From RYN-230 sp963711705 (GTDB lineage: Bacteria; Actinomycetota; Actinomycetes; Streptosporangiales; Streptosporangiaceae), in the NCBI GenBank assembly GCA_963711705.1, contig CAVQFM010000008.1, positions 62,001-126,000 on the forward strand: a stretch of 64,000 nucleotides of DNA. Reading direction: 5' to 3'. The position numbers and the translations under genes were made by a program. Below are positions 33,155 through 41,989 of this stretch, piece after piece. The notes under the pieces are model-generated. The model searched no databases. It was given only the letters and a program-made list of their open reading frames with translations, and was not told the origin of the DNA. Positions within the stretch are counted from its first letter, which is position 1; the number at the start of each line of letters is the position of its first letter.

Positions 33155-34696
33155 CTACCCCCGGCCGGCCGGGGTGGCGGCGGGGCGGCGCCGCAGCCCG
33201 GCGGGCAGCAGCGCGCCCCGGCGCCGCTCCCCGGCCGCGGCTGGCTGCGCGTTCGGCTTGATCAGCAGGGTGGTGGCGGTCAGCCAGAGCGCGGCGAAGA
33301 TGATGCTCCCGGCGATGTCGGTGGGGTGGTGCTCACCGCGGTACATCCGGGCCCAGGCGATGGCCACCGGCATGACGACGGCCGGCACCAGGAACAGCCA
33401 CCGCCACCAGCCGCGGGCGTGCCCGATGACCAGGATCGCGATCGCCGCGTAGAGGCAGCAGGTGGCGGCCATGTGCCCGGACGGGTAGGCCGAGGTGGGC
33501 AGGTTCTGGTCGAGGTGCTTGACGTCCGGCCGGGGCCGCTGCACCACGGCCGCGGCGGCCAGGAACGCGGCCAGCTCACCGAACATGACCACGGCCAGGA
33601 AGATGACCGGGCGCCAGTGCCGGGTCACCGCGAGGAACACCACGCACGCGGCCACGGCCACGATCAGGATGCCGGTGGTGGCGCAGGCGGTGCTGATCAG
33701 CTCGCTCCAGTGGTTGCCGGTGGGCGTGCGGTGTGCGGCGAACCAGTGCGGGATCGTGTGGTCGCCCAGCCAGTTGCCGTTGCCGTACTTGGTGACCAGT
33801 TCACCGAAGCCGACCACGACGCCGAGGATGAGCACCCAGGCGACGCTGACCCCGGCGGCGACAGCGCCGAGCGCCCGGGTGCGGTGGCGGCTGGCGGCGT
33901 TCTTCATCGTGCCCTCCGGCTGTGCTGGGGTGAGATCGGTGCGGGCCTCGGGTTCCAGGCCCTCGGTGACCGGGTCGGTCAGCGGCTGCCCGGCGGCCTG
34001 CCGGGTGAGCTCGAAGGCGGTGGTGGTCAGGCCGAGCCAGGTGATGCCGACCGCCCAGGCGCCGATCACGTCGGACAGGTAGTGCACGCCGAGCAGGATC
34101 CGGCTGATCCCGATCAGCGCGATGAGCGTGAGGATCACCGCGGTGAACGCGGTGCGCCAGCGGCCCCGGGTGGCGGGCAGGAAGACCAGGAAGATCGCCC
34201 CGTAGCAGACGATGGAGCCGAGCGAGTGCCCGCTCGGGAAGCTGTTCCCATTGCCGTGCGCGATCGGGTGCGCCACCACCGGGCGCAGGCGGCCGACCAG
34301 TGACTTGAGCACCGGGTCCAGGACCAGCGCACCACCCCCGGTGACCAGCAGGTAGGCGGCCAGCCGCCAGCGCCGCCGGATGGCCAGCAGGATCACGCAG
34401 ACCCCGATGAGCGTCCACAGCACGCCGCTGCTGCCCAGCCAGGTGACCGCCTTGACCACGCTGACCAGGGCTGGGTGCGGGGCGACCAGGTTGTTGAGGT
34501 GCGCGGCCGCGCCGCGGTCCACCGACTCCAGCGGCGCCCAGCGCAGCCGGACCGCCACCAGCAGCACCGCGAACACCAGGGCGGCCAGCGTGACCAGCAC
34601 CAGCGGCGTGAGGCGGGCGCGGCGCTGGCTCCGGGGGCGGCCGGCGGCCGGGGCGGGCATGCGCGCCAAGTGCCCGCCGCCCGGCCGTTCACACAT
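33155..34696 (-). CDS. Tandem PAP2 phosphatase (two fused PAP2 domains)
   Basis: The 513-residue polytopic protein contains two complete type-2 phosphatidic acid phosphatase domains in series. The first has KSLVGRLRP, FPSGHSLGS and SRILLGVHYLSDV; the second has VVQRPRPDVKHL, YPSGHMAAT and ARMYRGEHHPTD. Each has about five to six membrane helices. A hydrophilic bridge near residues 235-270 separates them and contains an internal MKNAASRH, where a second gene start could once have been. Single PAP2 domains of about 220 residues are the norm. Likely substrates are lipid phosphates or polyprenyl phosphates outside the membrane. Start ATG 34696 or 34660; neither has a good ribosome site. Confidence 0.85.
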   Translation of the reverse strand: MCERPGGGHLARMPAPAAGRPRSQRRARLTPLVLVTLAALVFAVLLVAVRLRWAPLESVDRGAAAHLNNLVAPHPALVSVVKAVTWLGSSGVLWTLIGVCVILLAIRRRWRLAAYLLVTGGGALVLDPVLKSLVGRLRPVVAHPIAHGNGNSFPSGHSLGSIVCYGAIFLVFLPATRGRWRTAFTAVILTLIALIGISRILLGVHYLSDVIGAWAVGITWLGLTTTAFELTRQAAGQPLTDPVTEGLEPEARTDLTPAQPEGTMKNAASRHRTRALGAVAAGVSVAWVLILGVVVGFGELVTKYGNGNWLGDHTIPHWFAAHRTPTGNHWSELISTACATTGILIVAVAACVVFLAVTRHWRPVIFLAVVMFGELAAFLAAAAVVQRPRPDVKHLDQNLPTSAYPSGHMAATCCLYAAIAILVIGHARGWWRWLFLVPAVVMPVAIAWARMYRGEHHPTDIAGSIIFAALWLTATTLLIKPNAQPAAAGERRRGALLPAGLRRRPAATPAGRG

Positions 34697-34842
34697 CCAG
34701 GCCCGGGCATAAGCGAGCGCGCTGCATATCTGTAATTGCTTAACTACTCTTTGTGCATGCTGCCCGTCTGCAGCGACCCTAGCAGCGGTATCACAGTTCG
34801 ATCAGGCGGACATTCTGAGGCTTTCGTGGCGGTTGTGGTTGG

Positions 34843-34873
34843 TATAGATCCAGTGGGAGCCAACCGGGCTCCC
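34843..34873 (+). promoter_or_regulatory. Candidate -10 element and 5' leader hairpin of the sedolisin gene
   Basis: TATAGA at 34843-34848, preceded by TGG, is a candidate extended -10 element in an otherwise GC-rich region. It is followed by hairpin GGGAGCC-AACCG-GGCTCCC at 34855-34873, which would sit at the very start of the transcript. An AGGGGGA ribosome site precedes ATG 34909. Confidence 0.35.
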
Positions 34874-34908
34874 GGACAGGTCAGGTCACGTGCTCAGACA
34901 GGGGGACC

Positions 34909-36891
34909 ATGTCCAGATCCAGGTCTTTCGCTGCTGTCTTGGCTACATCCGCGACGGTGGCGGGCATGACGCTTGCGGGCGGCAGCGGGTTAGCTGCCGC
35001 ATCCAGCACTCCGGCGATCCGGCCGCTGCCCGGCAGCACCGTTCCTTTCACCCGGGTCACCAGGACGATCGGGGCCGTGGCCGCCGGCCAGCGGCTGACC
35101 ATCCAGGTGTGGCTGCGGCCCCGGGTGGCCGCGGCCGAGAGCTATGCCAGCGCGGTAAGCACGCCGGGCAGCTCCTCCTTCCGGCACTACCTGAGCCCCC
35201 GGGCGTATGCCTCCCGGTTCGGCGCACCGGCCAGCGCAGCGGCCAAGGTCGAGTCGTGGCTGCGCTCCGCCGGGTTCACCGGCGTACGAGCCGGTGGCCA
35301 GCGCGGCTACGTGCGGGCTACCGCCGCCACCTCGAAGATCAACGCGGCATTTCACACCCGGCTGATGCGGTACCAGGCCACCGCGGCGGTCAACGCCGGC
35401 CGCTACCAGCTGCGGGCCAACAATGGCCAGGTGTCCATCCCGGCCGCACTGACCAGCAGCGTGCTCGGGGTGACCGGCCTGGACAACGCCGCGCCGCGGC
35501 TCCCGCTGGAACGGCCCAGCGCCAGCGCCATCGGCCGGCCGAGGCCGGCCCGGCAGGCCGCGGCCCGGCGGAAGGCACCGTGCTCGCACTACTACGGGCA
35601 GCATCAGGCCACCGGGCTGCCCAGGAAGTTCGGCACCACCCATTTCCCCACTGAGGTATGCGGGTACTCGGCCAGCCAGTTGCGCAAGGCGTACGGCGCC
35701 ACGTTCGCCGCGACCGGCCGCGGGCAGACGATCGCCCTGGTCGAGCTGGGGCTGACCAGGGACATGTTCCGCACCCTGAAGGACTACGCGAAGCGGAACG
35801 GCATGCCTGCCCCGGCGGGCAGCCGGTACCGGGAGCTGTCCCTGGGCCAGGGCAGCGCCTGCGGTGACCCATTCGACGTCGAAGAGCAGCTGGACGTGGA
35901 GTCCGCGTACGACATGGCCCCCGGAGCGTCCGAGCTGGTGGTCGGCGGCGACAGCTGCAACCAGGGTGACTTCGGGCTGCAGGGGCTGTTCAACGCGGAC
36001 CTGGCTGTGCTCGGCGGCAACGGCCAGCACCCGCTGGCGTCGGTCGCGTCCAATTCCTGGGAGAGCGGGTTCGAGGATCAGCCGGCCACGCTGACCAACA
36101 TCGAGCACGCGTTCCTGGTGCAGGCCGCGGCCGAGGGCGTCGGCATGTACTTCTCCTCCGGAGACGGTTCGGGGGTGGAATCCCCGTCCAGTGACCCGGA
36201 TGCGATCTCGGTCGGCGGCACCACTCTCGGCATCGGCCGCGGTGGCACCCGGCTGTTCGAGACGGGCTGGTCCACCGGGGTGTCCTTCTTGCTCAGCCAC
36301 AGGTGGGTCTTCCTCGGCGAGCAGGGCGCTGCGGGCGGCGGGCCCAGCCTGCTGTGGGCCGAGCCGGTCTACCAGGACGGGGTGGTGCCGGCCGCGCTGA
36401 GCCAGGCCCCGGGCAACCGGCCCGGGGCGGTCCGGTCTGCGCCGGATATCGCTGCCGACGCCGACCCGTTCACCGGGTTCGCGGTGGGCGTGCTCACCTT
36501 CCATAACAAGAAGCACAAGCCGCCGACCTACGGGCAGTTCGACGTCGGCGGGACCAGCCTGGCCGCGCCGCTGGTGGCGGGCATGGTGACCGCGGCCCAG
36601 CAGGGCCAGGCCGCGCCGTTCGGCTTCCTGAACCCGGTGCTGTACCAGCTGGCCGGCACCAGCGCGCTGCACGATGCGCTGCCGCTGACCGCAGCCAGCC
36701 CGGTGGCCTGGCGGGGCACCGCGTGCGACGCGCGGACCTGCGGCATTCAGGCGCTGACCACGTTCGACGACCAGAACCCGAACATGTTCGGGTATACCGG
36801 CCAGGTGACGCTGGCCGGCTACGACAACATGACCGGGATCGGCACTCCGGCCGGGGCTGGCTTCCTCTCCGGCCTGCGGGCGTCCGGGTAG
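34909..36891 (+). CDS. Secreted S53-family peptidase (sedolisin / pro-kumamolisin type)
   Basis: The 660-residue protein has a signal peptide (hydrophobic to about residue 32), a pro-kumamolisin activation domain (about 40-195, with SFRHYLSPRAYASRFGA) and a sedolisin catalytic domain. The Glu/Asp pair lies in DVEEQLDVESAYDM (about 322-333), the oxyanion Asp in SSGDGSG near 419, and the catalytic Ser in GGTSLAAPLVAG near 550. The C-terminal calcium-site region appears as YDNMTGIGTP. Such enzymes are acid-active endopeptidases secreted as zymogens. Codon 28 (34990-34992) is TTA, very rare in high-GC actinomycetes and read by the bldA tRNA in Streptomyces, so developmental control is possible. 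Confidence 0.92.
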   Translation: MSRSRSFAAVLATSATVAGMTLAGGSGLAAASSTPAIRPLPGSTVPFTRVTRTIGAVAAGQRLTIQVWLRPRVAAAESYASAVSTPGSSSFRHYLSPRAYASRFGAPASAAAKVESWLRSAGFTGVRAGGQRGYVRATAATSKINAAFHTRLMRYQATAAVNAGRYQLRANNGQVSIPAALTSSVLGVTGLDNAAPRLPLERPSASAIGRPRPARQAAARRKAPCSHYYGQHQATGLPRKFGTTHFPTEVCGYSASQLRKAYGATFAATGRGQTIALVELGLTRDMFRTLKDYAKRNGMPAPAGSRYRELSLGQGSACGDPFDVEEQLDVESAYDMAPGASELVVGGDSCNQGDFGLQGLFNADLAVLGGNGQHPLASVASNSWESGFEDQPATLTNIEHAFLVQAAAEGVGMYFSSGDGSGVESPSSDPDAISVGGTTLGIGRGGTRLFETGWSTGVSFLLSHRWVFLGEQGAAGGGPSLLWAEPVYQDGVVPAALSQAPGNRPGAVRSAPDIAADADPFTGFAVGVLTFHNKKHKPPTYGQFDVGGTSLAAPLVAGMVTAAQQGQAAPFGFLNPVLYQLAGTSALHDALPLTAASPVAWRGTACDARTCGIQALTTFDDQNPNMFGYTGQVTLAGYDNMTGIGTPAGAGFLSGLRASG

Positions 36892-36955
36892 GGCGCCTTC
36901 CCGGCGGGCGGCCCCGTCCTTCGTGGCGGGCCTGCCGCTGGGGCTGGCCCGGTGC

Positions 36956-37931
36956 TCAGCCGGGGATGACCAGTACCTTGCCGCCCACGCCGCGCTCGAC
37001 CGCCTCGTGCGCGGCGGCTATCTCGTCCAGGCTGAACCGGTGGGCGGGCAGCCCGCTCAGCGCCCCGGCGCGGAGCGCGGCGCTGATGTCCACCACCGCC
37101 TCGTCCAGGGCGGCCGCCGCGATGCCGTAGAGCAGGACGAACCGGAGCACGACGTTGGCCGTCATGCACGCGCGCACCGGCAGCACCGGGTCGGCCGGCT
37201 CGGCCGCGTAGCACACGGCAGTGGTGCCCACCCGGCTGACCGCCAGGTCGAGCGGGAGGTTGGCGCCGAGCGCCACCTCGATGATGCGGTCTACCGGCCC
37301 GCCCGCGGCCGCCCTGATCTGGCCGGCCGCGTCCGGCTCCCGGTAGCTGACCACGTGCGCGGCGCCCGCCTCCTGGGCCAGCTGCGCCTTGGCCGGGCCG
37401 CTCGCCGTGGCGACGACCGTCTCCGCCCCGCCCCAGACCGCGAACTGGATGGCGAAGTGCCCGACCGCGCCCGCACCGCCGGCCACCAGCACGGTGCTGC
37501 CCCGCACCGGGCCATCGGCCAGCACGCAGTAGTGCCCGGTCATCGCGGGCACCCCCAGGCTCGCACCCAGATCGAAGGACACTGCGTCGGGCAGCGGCAC
37601 GGCCTGGCGCTCCGGCACCACGGTCCATTCCGCCGCGGTCCCCCAGCGCCGCCCGTTGGCCGCGAACCAGACCCAGACCCGCTCGCCGATCCGGCGGGCC
37701 GCCGCCGGGCCCGACCGCGTCGATCACTCCGGCGCCGTCGTGGTGCGGGACCTGGAAACCGTCGATCGGGCGCGGGGTCACCCCGGCGCGGGTCTTCACG
37801 TCGGTGGGGTTGATGCCGGACGCGTGCACCCGGACCCGGACCTCGCCCGGCCCCGGTTCCGGCCGCTCCACCTCGGCCACCCGCAGCACCTCGGCAGCGG
37901 GACCGGTGCGGTCATAGCTGGCGGCTCTCAC
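36956..37931 (-). CDS. NADPH:quinone reductase / MDR family (frameshifted)
   Basis: The gene reads VRAASYDRTGPAAEVL from GTG 37931 (GAGGAGG eight bases upstream) through HHDGAGVIDAVGPG. One extra base near 37700-37712 then shifts the rest into the frame that continues VPERQAVPLPDAVSFDLGAS, the Rossmann motif VLVAGGAGAVGHFAIQFA and ends VLVIPG. The corrected protein is about 325 residues, normal for zinc-independent quinone oxidoreductases. All conserved parts are present, so a sequence error inside a GGC/CCG run is more likely than real loss. It is convergent with the sedolisin gene. Substrate unknown. Confidence 0.8.
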
Positions 37932-37999
37932 GTCGTGCGCCTCCTCGATGCGCCAGGCTGATCCCGCGTCATTATCGCCGCTGGCCCGGCGCCACACGC

Positions 38000-38037
38000 A
38001 AAAAACACGGGCGGGGGCGTGCTCGCCCCCGCCCGTG
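38000..38037 (-). terminator. Intrinsic terminator of the YceI gene
   Basis: On the minus strand a perfect 14-bp stem (38037-38024 with 38019-38006, arms CACGGGCGGGGGCG) around a 4-base loop is followed directly by six T residues (38005-38000). It lies 40 bases after the stop of the YceI gene and before the quinone reductase start. This is the only textbook Rho-independent terminator in the window. Confidence 0.92.
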
Positions 38038-38077
38038 CGGGTTGGTCAGCGCCGGGCCGCGGCCCGGCTGGCCAGGG

Positions 38078-38641
38078 TCAGGCCTTGAGGACGGCCTCGA
38101 TCTCCAGCTGGATGGTGACCTTGTCGGACACCACCACGCCGCCGGTCTCCATCGGCGCGCTGAAGTTCACGCCGAAGTCGCGGCGGTTGATCTCGCCGGA
38201 CGCGGTGAACCCGGCGCGGGTGCCGCCGAACGGGTCCGGCCCGAAGCCATTCAGCTCCAGGGTGAGCTCGACTGGCTTGGTCACGTCCTTGAGGGTCAGC
38301 TCACCCTCCAGGACGTAGTGGTCGCCCTCCGGGCGCACGCCGGTGGACCGGTAGGTCATGGTCTGGTACTTGTCCACCTCGAAGAAGTCAGCGGACCGGA
38401 TGTGCTGGTCGCGCTGCTCGTTGCCGGTCTGGATCGAGGTCAGGTCGATGGTTGCGGTCACCGAGGACTGGAGCGGGTCCTCGCCCAGGACCAGCTCGCC
38501 GGAGAAGCTCGTGAACCGGCCGCGCACCTTGCTGACCATCATGTGCCGCGCTACGAAACCCACTTCGGAGTGCACCGGGTCGATCTCCCAGGTGCCGGCC
38601 ACATAACCGGGGACGGTGGCCGCTGCGGTGCTGGTCGTCAT
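38078..38641 (-). CDS. YceI-family protein
   Basis: The 187-residue protein has the YceI lipocalin-like fold that binds isoprenoid or amphiphilic molecules: GTWEIDPVHSEVGFVARHM at the start, RGRFTSFSGELVLGEDP, then SIQTGNEQRDQHIRSADFF. No signal peptide is present, so it is cytoplasmic, as is common for actinobacterial members. ATG 38641 is chosen because AGGAG lies seven bases upstream. It is divergent from a MarR regulator with two inverted-repeat sites between them, a frequent pairing, and ends at a strong terminator. Confidence 0.92.
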   Translation of the reverse strand: MTTSTAAATVPGYVAGTWEIDPVHSEVGFVARHMMVSKVRGRFTSFSGELVLGEDPLQSSVTATIDLTSIQTGNEQRDQHIRSADFFEVDKYQTMTYRSTGVRPEGDHYVLEGELTLKDVTKPVELTLELNGFGPDPFGGTRAGFTASGEINRRDFGVNFSAPMETGGVVVSDKVTIQLEIEAVLKA

Positions 38642-38679
38642 GGTGATACTCCTACCATTCATATTGACGTCGTACATAT

Positions 38680-38729
38680 TTGAGTGCTCAAGTAGTAGCA
38701 CGATCAGCGTAACGTTGTCAAGCGCTCAA
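38680..38729. promoter_or_regulatory. MarR operator sites between yceI and marR
   Basis: TTGAG-TG-CTCAA (38680-38691) is a perfect inverted repeat of MarR/OhrR type. A second related site TCAAG-CG-CTCAA lies at 38718-38729, with one perfect half. The sites fall in the 111-base divergent spacer and should let the MarR protein repress both genes. Confidence 0.65.
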
Positions 38730-38752
38730 CTATTCCCGGGTATGCTGGGTGC

Positions 38753-39265
38753 ATGAGCACTTCAGGGCCGCGCTGGCTGACCGCGCAGGAGCAGGTCATC
38801 TGGCGCAACTTCGTGACCGCGTGGGGGGGGCTGCTCGCCGCGGTCGACAGCCAGCTGCAGCGTGACTCGGGCATGCCGCTGGCGTACTACGAAATCCTGG
38901 TCCAGCTGTCCGAGGCGCCGGGGCGCGCGCTGCGGATGACCCAGCTGGCCGAGGCGTCCTCGTCCAGCAAGAGCCGGCTGTCGCACGCGGTGACCCGGCT
39001 GGAAGAGCGGGGCTGGGTCCGCCGCACCGACTGCCCGACCGACCGGCGGGGGCAGATCGCCCAGCTGACCGACGAGGGTTTCGCCGCGCTGAGCGCGGCC
39101 GCCCCGGGGCATGTCGAGCAGGTGCGCCGCGTGCTGTTCGACTCGCTCACCAGCGAGCAGCTGAGCGAGCTGGCCGGGATCAGCGAAGCCCTGCTGGCCG
39201 CCACCGGCGGCGCGGTCCCTGGCGCCCGCACCGGGGACTGCCTGCCCGAGGAGGAGGCCAGCTGA
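38753..39265 (+). CDS. MarR-family transcriptional regulator
   Basis: The 170-residue regulator has the MarR winged helix: YYEILVQLSEAPGRALRMTQ, LAEASSSSKSRLSHAVTRLE (recognition helix) and the wing RRTDCPTDRRGQIAQLT. The only Cys of the wing (DCPTDRRG) could be redox-sensitive but this is common and not diagnostic. It is transcribed away from yceI and probably represses it and itself through the TTGAG-N2-CTCAA sites. An aldo-keto reductase gene follows 53 bases later and may share the transcript. Confidence 0.92.
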   Translation: MSTSGPRWLTAQEQVIWRNFVTAWGGLLAAVDSQLQRDSGMPLAYYEILVQLSEAPGRALRMTQLAEASSSSKSRLSHAVTRLEERGWVRRTDCPTDRRGQIAQLTDEGFAALSAAAPGHVEQVRRVLFDSLTSEQLSELAGISEALLAATGGAVPGARTGDCLPEEEAS

Positions 39266-39318
39266 CCGCCGCGGGCCCAGCTCACCCGGATCAGCCCGGC
39301 TCACTAGGATCATTGAGC

Positions 39319-40302
39319 ATGGAAGACCGCATTCTGGGCCGGACCGGCAGGGCCGTCTCGGTGATCGGGCTCGGCACCTGGCAGCTGGGCGCCGACTGGG
39401 GCGAGGTGGCCGAAGCGGACGCGATGGCCGTGCTGGACGCGGCCGCGGCGGCCGGAATCTCCCTCCTGGACACCGCCGACGTGTACGGGGACGGCCGCAG
39501 TGAGCAGCTGATCGGGCGCTTCCTGGCCAGCAACCCGGGGGCCGAGTTCACCGTGGCCACCAAGATGGGCCGCCGGGTCGCACTCGATCCCGGGCTGTAC
39601 ACCCTGGACAACTTCCGGGCCTGGACCGACCGGTCCCGGGCCAACCTGGGGGTGGACACGCTCGACCTGGTCCAGCTGCACACCCCGCCGCCCGCCGTCT
39701 ACTCGATGGACAGCGTCTACGACGCGCTCGACACGCTGGTCGCCGAGCAGCGGATCGCGGCCTACGGGGTCAGCGTGGAGACCACCGCCGAAGCGCTGAC
39801 CGCGATCGCCCGCCCGCACGTGGCCAGCGTGCAGATCATCTTCAACGCGTTCCGGCGCAAGCCGCTGGACAAGGTGCTGCCCGCGGCCCACGCGGCCGGG
39901 GTGGGCATTATCGCGCGCGTCCCGCTCGCCTCCGGCCTGCTGTCCGGCCGGTACACCCACGACACCAAGTTCCCGGCCAGCGACCACCGCAGCTACAACC
40001 GGCATGGGGAGGCGTTCGACGTCGGGGAGACCTTCTCCGGCGTCGACTACGACACCGGGGTGGACGCGGCCCGGGAGTTCGCCGCCCTGGCCCCGGCCGG
40101 CGTCACGCCCGCCCAGGTCGCGCTGCGCTGGGTGATCCAGCAGCCGGGCGTCTCCACCGTGATCCCGGGGGCGCGCAACTCAGACCAGGTCCAGCAGAAC
40201 GCAGCCGCCGCGCAGCTGCCACAGCTCAGCGACGGTGTGCTGCGCGCTATCGAGGACATCTACGACCGGCGCATCCGGGCGCAGGTCCAGGATCGCTGGT
40301 AG
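39319..40302 (+). CDS. Aldo/keto reductase
   Basis: The 327-residue NADPH-dependent oxidoreductase has the full AKR set: Asp and Tyr in LLDTADVYGDGRSEQLIG, Lys in VATKMGRR, His in DLVQLHTPP, and the cofactor-binding ending STVIPGARNSDQVQQNAAA. ATG 39319 follows AGGAT; TTG 39313 is a weaker alternative. It reduces aldehydes or ketones; no specific substrate can be named. Downstream of marR, it may serve in the same stress response. Confidence 0.9.
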   Translation: MEDRILGRTGRAVSVIGLGTWQLGADWGEVAEADAMAVLDAAAAAGISLLDTADVYGDGRSEQLIGRFLASNPGAEFTVATKMGRRVALDPGLYTLDNFRAWTDRSRANLGVDTLDLVQLHTPPPAVYSMDSVYDALDTLVAEQRIAAYGVSVETTAEALTAIARPHVASVQIIFNAFRRKPLDKVLPAAHAAGVGIIARVPLASGLLSGRYTHDTKFPASDHRSYNRHGEAFDVGETFSGVDYDTGVDAAREFAALAPAGVTPAQVALRWVIQQPGVSTVIPGARNSDQVQQNAAAAQLPQLSDGVLRAIEDIYDRRIRAQVQDRW

Positions 40303-40326
40303 GGACGGGCGCTGCGGTGAGCCGGG

Positions 40327-40959
40327 TCAGCCCTCCGGGGTCATCAGGCTGGCGATGGCGGCCGGGCCCGGCCCGGGCTCATCGCGCAGCGCCTCAGCCA
40401 CCGCCGCCTGGTCTTCGGCGGACCGGTTCTGGCTGAGCTTGTGCTTGGCCTCCACCGTCTCAATGGTCAGCTCGACGCCGACGATGCCGCGCAGCTGGCC
40501 GTTGATGTAGTCCGGGGGTGCGTCGGTGACCGCCCACGGGGCCGGCCGCGGCTTCTCATGCCGCTCGGTGAGCCGGGTGACCACGTCCCGCAACCACTCC
40601 GGGTCGCGGTGCACGGTGAGCGGCCCGGTGAAGTGCACGGTGACATAGTTCCAGGTCGGCACCGTGCGGCCATGCCGCGCCGTGCTCGGGTACCAGGACG
40701 GCGACACATACGCCTGCGGGCCGTGCACGATGGCCAGCGCGATGCTCCCGGGGGACACCGACTGCCACTGCGGGTTGGCCAGCGCCAGGTGGCCGAGCAG
40801 CCGGCCGTACTCGCCAATGTCCTGGTCCCAGATGACCGGGATCAGGCTGGCGACTGGCTTGGTGCCGTCGTAGGTGACCAGGTCAGCGGCGGCCACGGCG
40901 GCCACGAACGCGGCCACGTCGGCGGTCTGCGGCGCGGTGAAGTGCGGGGGCAGGTACAC
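40327..40959 (-). CDS. PaiB-like FMN-binding negative regulator protein
   Basis: The 210-residue protein matches the FMN-binding split-barrel family of Bacillus PaiB: MYLPPHFTAPQTADVAAFV at the start, LLGHLALANPQW and AIVHGPQAYVSPSWYP in the core, and NYVTVHFTGPL. PaiB is linked to polyamine-stress acetyltransferase control, but in actinobacteria the role is unassigned and it may simply be a flavin-binding protein. GTG 40959 lacks a leader ribosome site and may be leaderless. It is convergent with the AKR gene (24-base gap). Confidence 0.88.
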   Translation of the reverse strand: MYLPPHFTAPQTADVAAFVAAVAAADLVTYDGTKPVASLIPVIWDQDIGEYGRLLGHLALANPQWQSVSPGSIALAIVHGPQAYVSPSWYPSTARHGRTVPTWNYVTVHFTGPLTVHRDPEWLRDVVTRLTERHEKPRPAPWAVTDAPPDYINGQLRGIVGVELTIETVEAKHKLSQNRSAEDQAAVAEALRDEPGPGPAAIASLMTPEG

Positions 40960-41162
40960 GCTACGAGGGTACGCACCGGCTGGCCCCGCCAGCCAGCCGG
41001 CGAAACGTCTATCGTCAGGAGCTGATGGACAGCGCCTACCTTTCCCCGGCCACGGCGCAGGAGCACGCCGGCTGATTCCGGGTGCTGGCCGGCCGGTGAG
41101 TTCGGCCGCGCCGCGTCGTCTGCACTAATGACCTGCATGCCGCAGTTACGAGGGGAACCACC

Positions 41163-41951
41163 ATGCCCGCACGAGACCGCTACCCGGCCGGCGCGCCCTG
41201 CTGGGTTGACCTGCTGACCTCTGACCCCGAGCGCAGCCGGGCCTTCTACACCCAGCTGTTCGGCTGGGCCGCCGAGGAGCCGAACCAGGCGTTCGCCGGC
41301 TACTTCAACTTCACCAAGAACGGCGTCCGGGTGGCCGGGGGGGTGCAAAGCCAGCCCGGGATGGGCCCGGACGGCTGGTCCATCTACCTGGCCACCGACG
41401 ACGCCGCGAAGACCCTGGACCTGGCCACCGCGCACGGCGGGCAGGTCGCCGTGCCCGCCTCGCCCGTCGGGGAGCTGGGCACGATGGCGGTCGTCACCGA
41501 CCCGGGCGGCGCCCCGATCGGCATGTGGCAGCCGCAGCAGTTCCACGGGTCCGGGCTGATCACCGAGGCCGGGGTGCCGAGCTGGTGGGAGCTGCACACC
41601 CGGGACTACCAGAGCGCCGTGAACTTCTACCGCGACGTTTTCGGCTGGGAGACCCAGCAGATGGGCGACAGCCCGGAATTCCGGTACACGGTGCTGAAGC
41701 ACGGCGAGGAGATGCTCGCCGGGATCATGGACGCCACCAGCTTCCTGCCCGCCGGTGAGCCCGCGCGCTGGTCGGTGTACTTCGGCTCGGACGACGCCGA
41801 TGCCTCCCTGGCCGACGTCACCCGGCTGGGCGGCAGCGTGGTGCTGCCCGCCGAAGACACCCCGTACGGCCGCCTGGCCGAGGCCGCGGACCCGACCGGC
41901 GCCCACTTCAAGCTGGTGGCACCCAACGCCCAGATGCCCGCGAGCGGTTAA
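41163..41951 (+). CDS. VOC-family protein with two glyoxalase-like domains
   Basis: The 262-residue protein has two consecutive vicinal-oxygen-chelate domains: GAPCWVDLLTSDPERSRAFY with FYTQLFGW in the first (about 10-125) and VPSWWELHTRDYQSAVNFYR with FYRDVFGW in the second (about 138-258). The metal-ligand His/Glu set of true glyoxalase I is incomplete, as in many members of this hydroxylase-like group. ATG 41163 follows GAGGGG. The substrate is unknown; such proteins often handle small toxic or antibiotic molecules. Confidence 0.88.
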   Translation: MPARDRYPAGAPCWVDLLTSDPERSRAFYTQLFGWAAEEPNQAFAGYFNFTKNGVRVAGGVQSQPGMGPDGWSIYLATDDAAKTLDLATAHGGQVAVPASPVGELGTMAVVTDPGGAPIGMWQPQQFHGSGLITEAGVPSWWELHTRDYQSAVNFYRDVFGWETQQMGDSPEFRYTVLKHGEEMLAGIMDATSFLPAGEPARWSVYFGSDDADASLADVTRLGGSVVLPAEDTPYGRLAEAADPTGAHFKLVAPNAQMPASG

Positions 41952-41989
41952 GGCGTATCCCTGGGCGACCCGGCCCGGCGCGCCACTGA

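Noticed and set aside
33665..33932. A second gene start at the internal Met of the tandem PAP2 protein
   Set aside because: The frame is continuous through the bridge, there is no stop or ribosome-binding site, so one fused protein is the simpler reading.
41025..41075. Sixteen-residue open frame with a ribosome-binding site before the VOC gene
   Set aside because: AGGAG precedes ATG 41025, but the peptide MDSAYLSPATAQEHAG has no recognisable leader features and the frame is too short to support as a gene.
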